Below, piece after piece: positions 62,851-64,000 of a stretch of 64,000 nt of DNA. The stretch is from the NCBI RefSeq assembly GCF_018362995.1, contig NZ_CP074372.1, positions 2,790,001-2,854,000 of the forward strand, written 5' to 3'. Origin of the DNA: Chryseobacterium indologenes (GTDB lineage Bacteria > Bacteroidota > Bacteroidia > Flavobacteriales > Weeksellaceae). A program made the position numbers and the translations under genes. The notes under the pieces are model-generated. The model searched no databases, was not told the origin of the DNA, and saw nothing but the letters and a program-made list of their open reading frames with translations. Numbering within the stretch: the stretch's first letter is position 1; every line of letters starts with the position of its first letter.

Positions 62851-63690
62851 TTATTCAAAGTTCATAGTAAATGGTACACTATAGTAAGATCTAACGCTCT
62901 CCCCGTTTCTTTTCGCAGGAGTCCATTTTTTAAGTTTCTTAACTACACGTACAGCTTCACTGTTGAAGTCGCTATTTGGAGATTTCTCTTCAATAGTAAC
63001 TGCAGAAACAGTTCCGTCTTTTTCTACAACGAACTTAAGCTTAGCTTTAAGCGTTCCTTCACCTCCTTCCATTAAAGAAGTATCGAAATTATCTCCCAAG
63101 AACTTTCTTAATGCTCCCATACCTCCAGGATATTCTGCAGATTGGTCAACATCTTTATAGATCTCGTTAGGATTATTTGCTTTTACTTCTACAGTACTGG
63201 CTTTAGTACCTGTAGATGGTGGTGGTGGCGGTGGCGTATAAGCAGGAGCCTTTACCCCCTCCTGATTCTGTAAACCAGTTGTTGTTTCCAACTGCTTAGA
63301 GATTGGCGGCGGTGGCGTTTCAATTTTCGGAGCTTTTACAGGCTCAGGAACTACGTTTTGAATCACCTCAATTTTCTCTTCTTCTTTTGGAGGAGGAGGT
63401 GGCGGTGGTTCTTCTTCTTTAGGCTGCTCGATAATCGGTTCTTCCTCGATAATATCTACAAGATCTGCCTTTACTTCTTGTTTAGGCGGAGCTGTAAGAT
63501 TTTTAATCGTAAGATAGATGAACGGAGACAAAGCTGCCAAAAGGAATAATGCTGTTCCGATAATAAAAGACTTTGTTAAAAGTCTCGGATACTGATGTCT
63601 AAGATCATAGGCACCATATTCCTTGTTTCTATTTTCAAATACGATCTCGTCTAAAGTAAGATTCTGACCGTATACATTTTCATCTGCCAT
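62851..63690 (-). CDS. tonB: Energy transducer TonB
   Basis: A 279-residue TonB: one N-terminal helix (about 38-60, FIIGTALFLLAALSPFIYLTI), a Pro/Glu/Lys-rich rigid linker (EEPPPPPPPKEEEK and PPPPPP later) and a C-terminal TonB domain (about 185-279) with EYPGGMGALRKFLGDNF and the closing AVRVVKKLKKWTPAKRNGESVRSYYSVPFTMNFE. It couples proton motive force, through ExbBD, to TonB-dependent outer-membrane transporters. 29 bp after exbD. Confidence 0.94.
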   Translation of the reverse strand: MADENVYGQNLTLDEIVFENRNKEYGAYDLRHQYPRLLTKSFIIGTALFLLAALSPFIYLTIKNLTAPPKQEVKADLVDIIEEEPIIEQPKEEEPPPPPPPKEEEKIEVIQNVVPEPVKAPKIETPPPPISKQLETTTGLQNQEGVKAPAYTPPPPPPSTGTKASTVEVKANNPNEIYKDVDQSAEYPGGMGALRKFLGDNFDTSLMEGGEGTLKAKLKFVVEKDGTVSAVTIEEKSPNSDFNSEAVRVVKKLKKWTPAKRNGESVRSYYSVPFTMNFE

Positions 63691-63719
63691 AGATTAGATA
63701 TAACAATTTTATGGTTAAA

Positions 63720-64000
63720 TTACTTTGTAGCAGCAGCTGGTGCAGCAGCACCTCCTACTTTTTTCTCGTAAACAGCTTTTTCCCAAGGCTTAATGTCAGT
63801 AACACCGTACTGCTCACTTTTGGTAATTGCCATTTCATCAAGAATATCAACAAAGTTCTTATATACAGCATCGTCAGTTGGCTTAATGATCACGGTAAAT
63901 TTCGTTTGATCTGCAGCTCTAGATTTTGCCTGCTGAATTACTTTTCTAATTCCTTCTCTATCAAGAGTAGTTTCCATAAGAGTTTGGTCATTCAAGGATG
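63720..64000 (-). CDS. exbD: ExbD/TolR-type biopolymer transporter, C-terminal part (cut by window edge)
   Basis: About 93 residues visible of a C-terminal periplasmic domain; the membrane helix and start are past the right edge. The visible part has IRKVIQQAKSRA, FTVIIKPTDDAVYKNFVDILDEM and GVTDIKPWEKAVYE, typical of ExbD, with an Ala-rich tail. It works with ExbB as the proton-driven motor for TonB, whose gene follows by 29 bp. Confidence 0.85.
   Translation of the reverse strand, partial: SLNDQTLMETTLDREGIRKVIQQAKSRAADQTKFTVIIKPTDDAVYKNFVDILDEMAITKSEQYGVTDIKPWEKAVYEKKVGGAAAPAAATK

Overview
The window looks like chromosomal DNA of a flavobacterium in the Chryseobacterium/Elizabethkingia group (Bacteroidota, Weeksellaceae); this is inferred from gene content and not from a database search. 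The signs are low G+C, a near absence of Shine-Dalgarno sequences, promoters of the Bacteroidota type (TTTG ... TAnnTTTG), two very large secreted proteins with type IX secretion (T9SS) C-terminal sorting domains, a flavastacin-like astacin protease, and families largely confined to Bacteroidota (DUF6048, DUF6452, DUF2480, DUF3276, the IPExxxVDY family, long NusB, a TonB/ExbD cluster with a PstS-like protein). No prophage, insertion sequence or CRISPR array is visible.

Layout. 1-1.7 kb: a two-component system (kinase cut by the left edge). 1.9-4.4 kb: a minus-strand translation block, rpsU-xerC-hpf followed by seven tRNA genes, in which the Thr-Tyr-Gly trio is tandemly duplicated. 4.6-5.0 kb: tmRNA with tag GNEEFALAA. 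5.5-9.7 kb: acpP-fabF-rnc-(IPExxxVDY)-pyk. 9.8-13.6 kb: a GAATGAC-ended repeat, an aldehyde dehydrogenase and two histidine-degradation genes (hutG, hutI). 13.8-17.0 kb: ruvB-paiB-(MBL hydrolase)-coaE. 17.1-24.8 kb: a 1476-residue FN3/GEVED protein and a 1007-residue M12B-like metalloprotease, both T9SS cargo. 25-29.1 kb: DUF6048, DUF6452, rlmD and a thioredoxin-like lipoprotein that has lost its catalytic cysteines. 29.4-33 kb: sdhCAB. 33-37.2 kb: comEC, a GH99 endo-mannosidase-like enzyme, lpxB. 37.3-43 kb: DUF2480, DUF937, a tiny ribosomal protein THX gene, a MATE exporter, a secreted ankyrin protein, aspS. 43.4-44.7 kb: astacin-ricin lipoprotein. 44.8-50.3 kb: purA, a Crp/Fnr regulator, ku and ligD. 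50.3-54.2 kb: MscS channel, SDR enzyme, yajC-DUF1573-nusB. 54.2-58.8 kb: ABC exporter, DUF3276, a secreted FG-GAP-repeat protein. 59-64 kb: tRNA-His, bshB1, a TPR protein, a PstS-like lipoprotein, a small membrane protein, tonB and exbD (cut by the right edge).

The points most worth a second look are: (1) ligD is broken into a phosphoesterase ORF and a ligase-polymerase ORF exactly at a run of nine A, where one slipped base restores a normal 849-residue LigD, so it is either a frameshift mutation or a slippage-expressed gene; (2) the perfect palindrome TTGTCATTTGACAA occurs twice within 750 bp, on both sides of the Crp/Fnr gene and in front of purA, crp and ku, and is a strong candidate operator for that regulator; (3) the duplicated tRNA trio with conserved internal promoter-like motifs, and no tuf gene after it; (4) several compact repeats and unusually GC-rich hairpins between genes.
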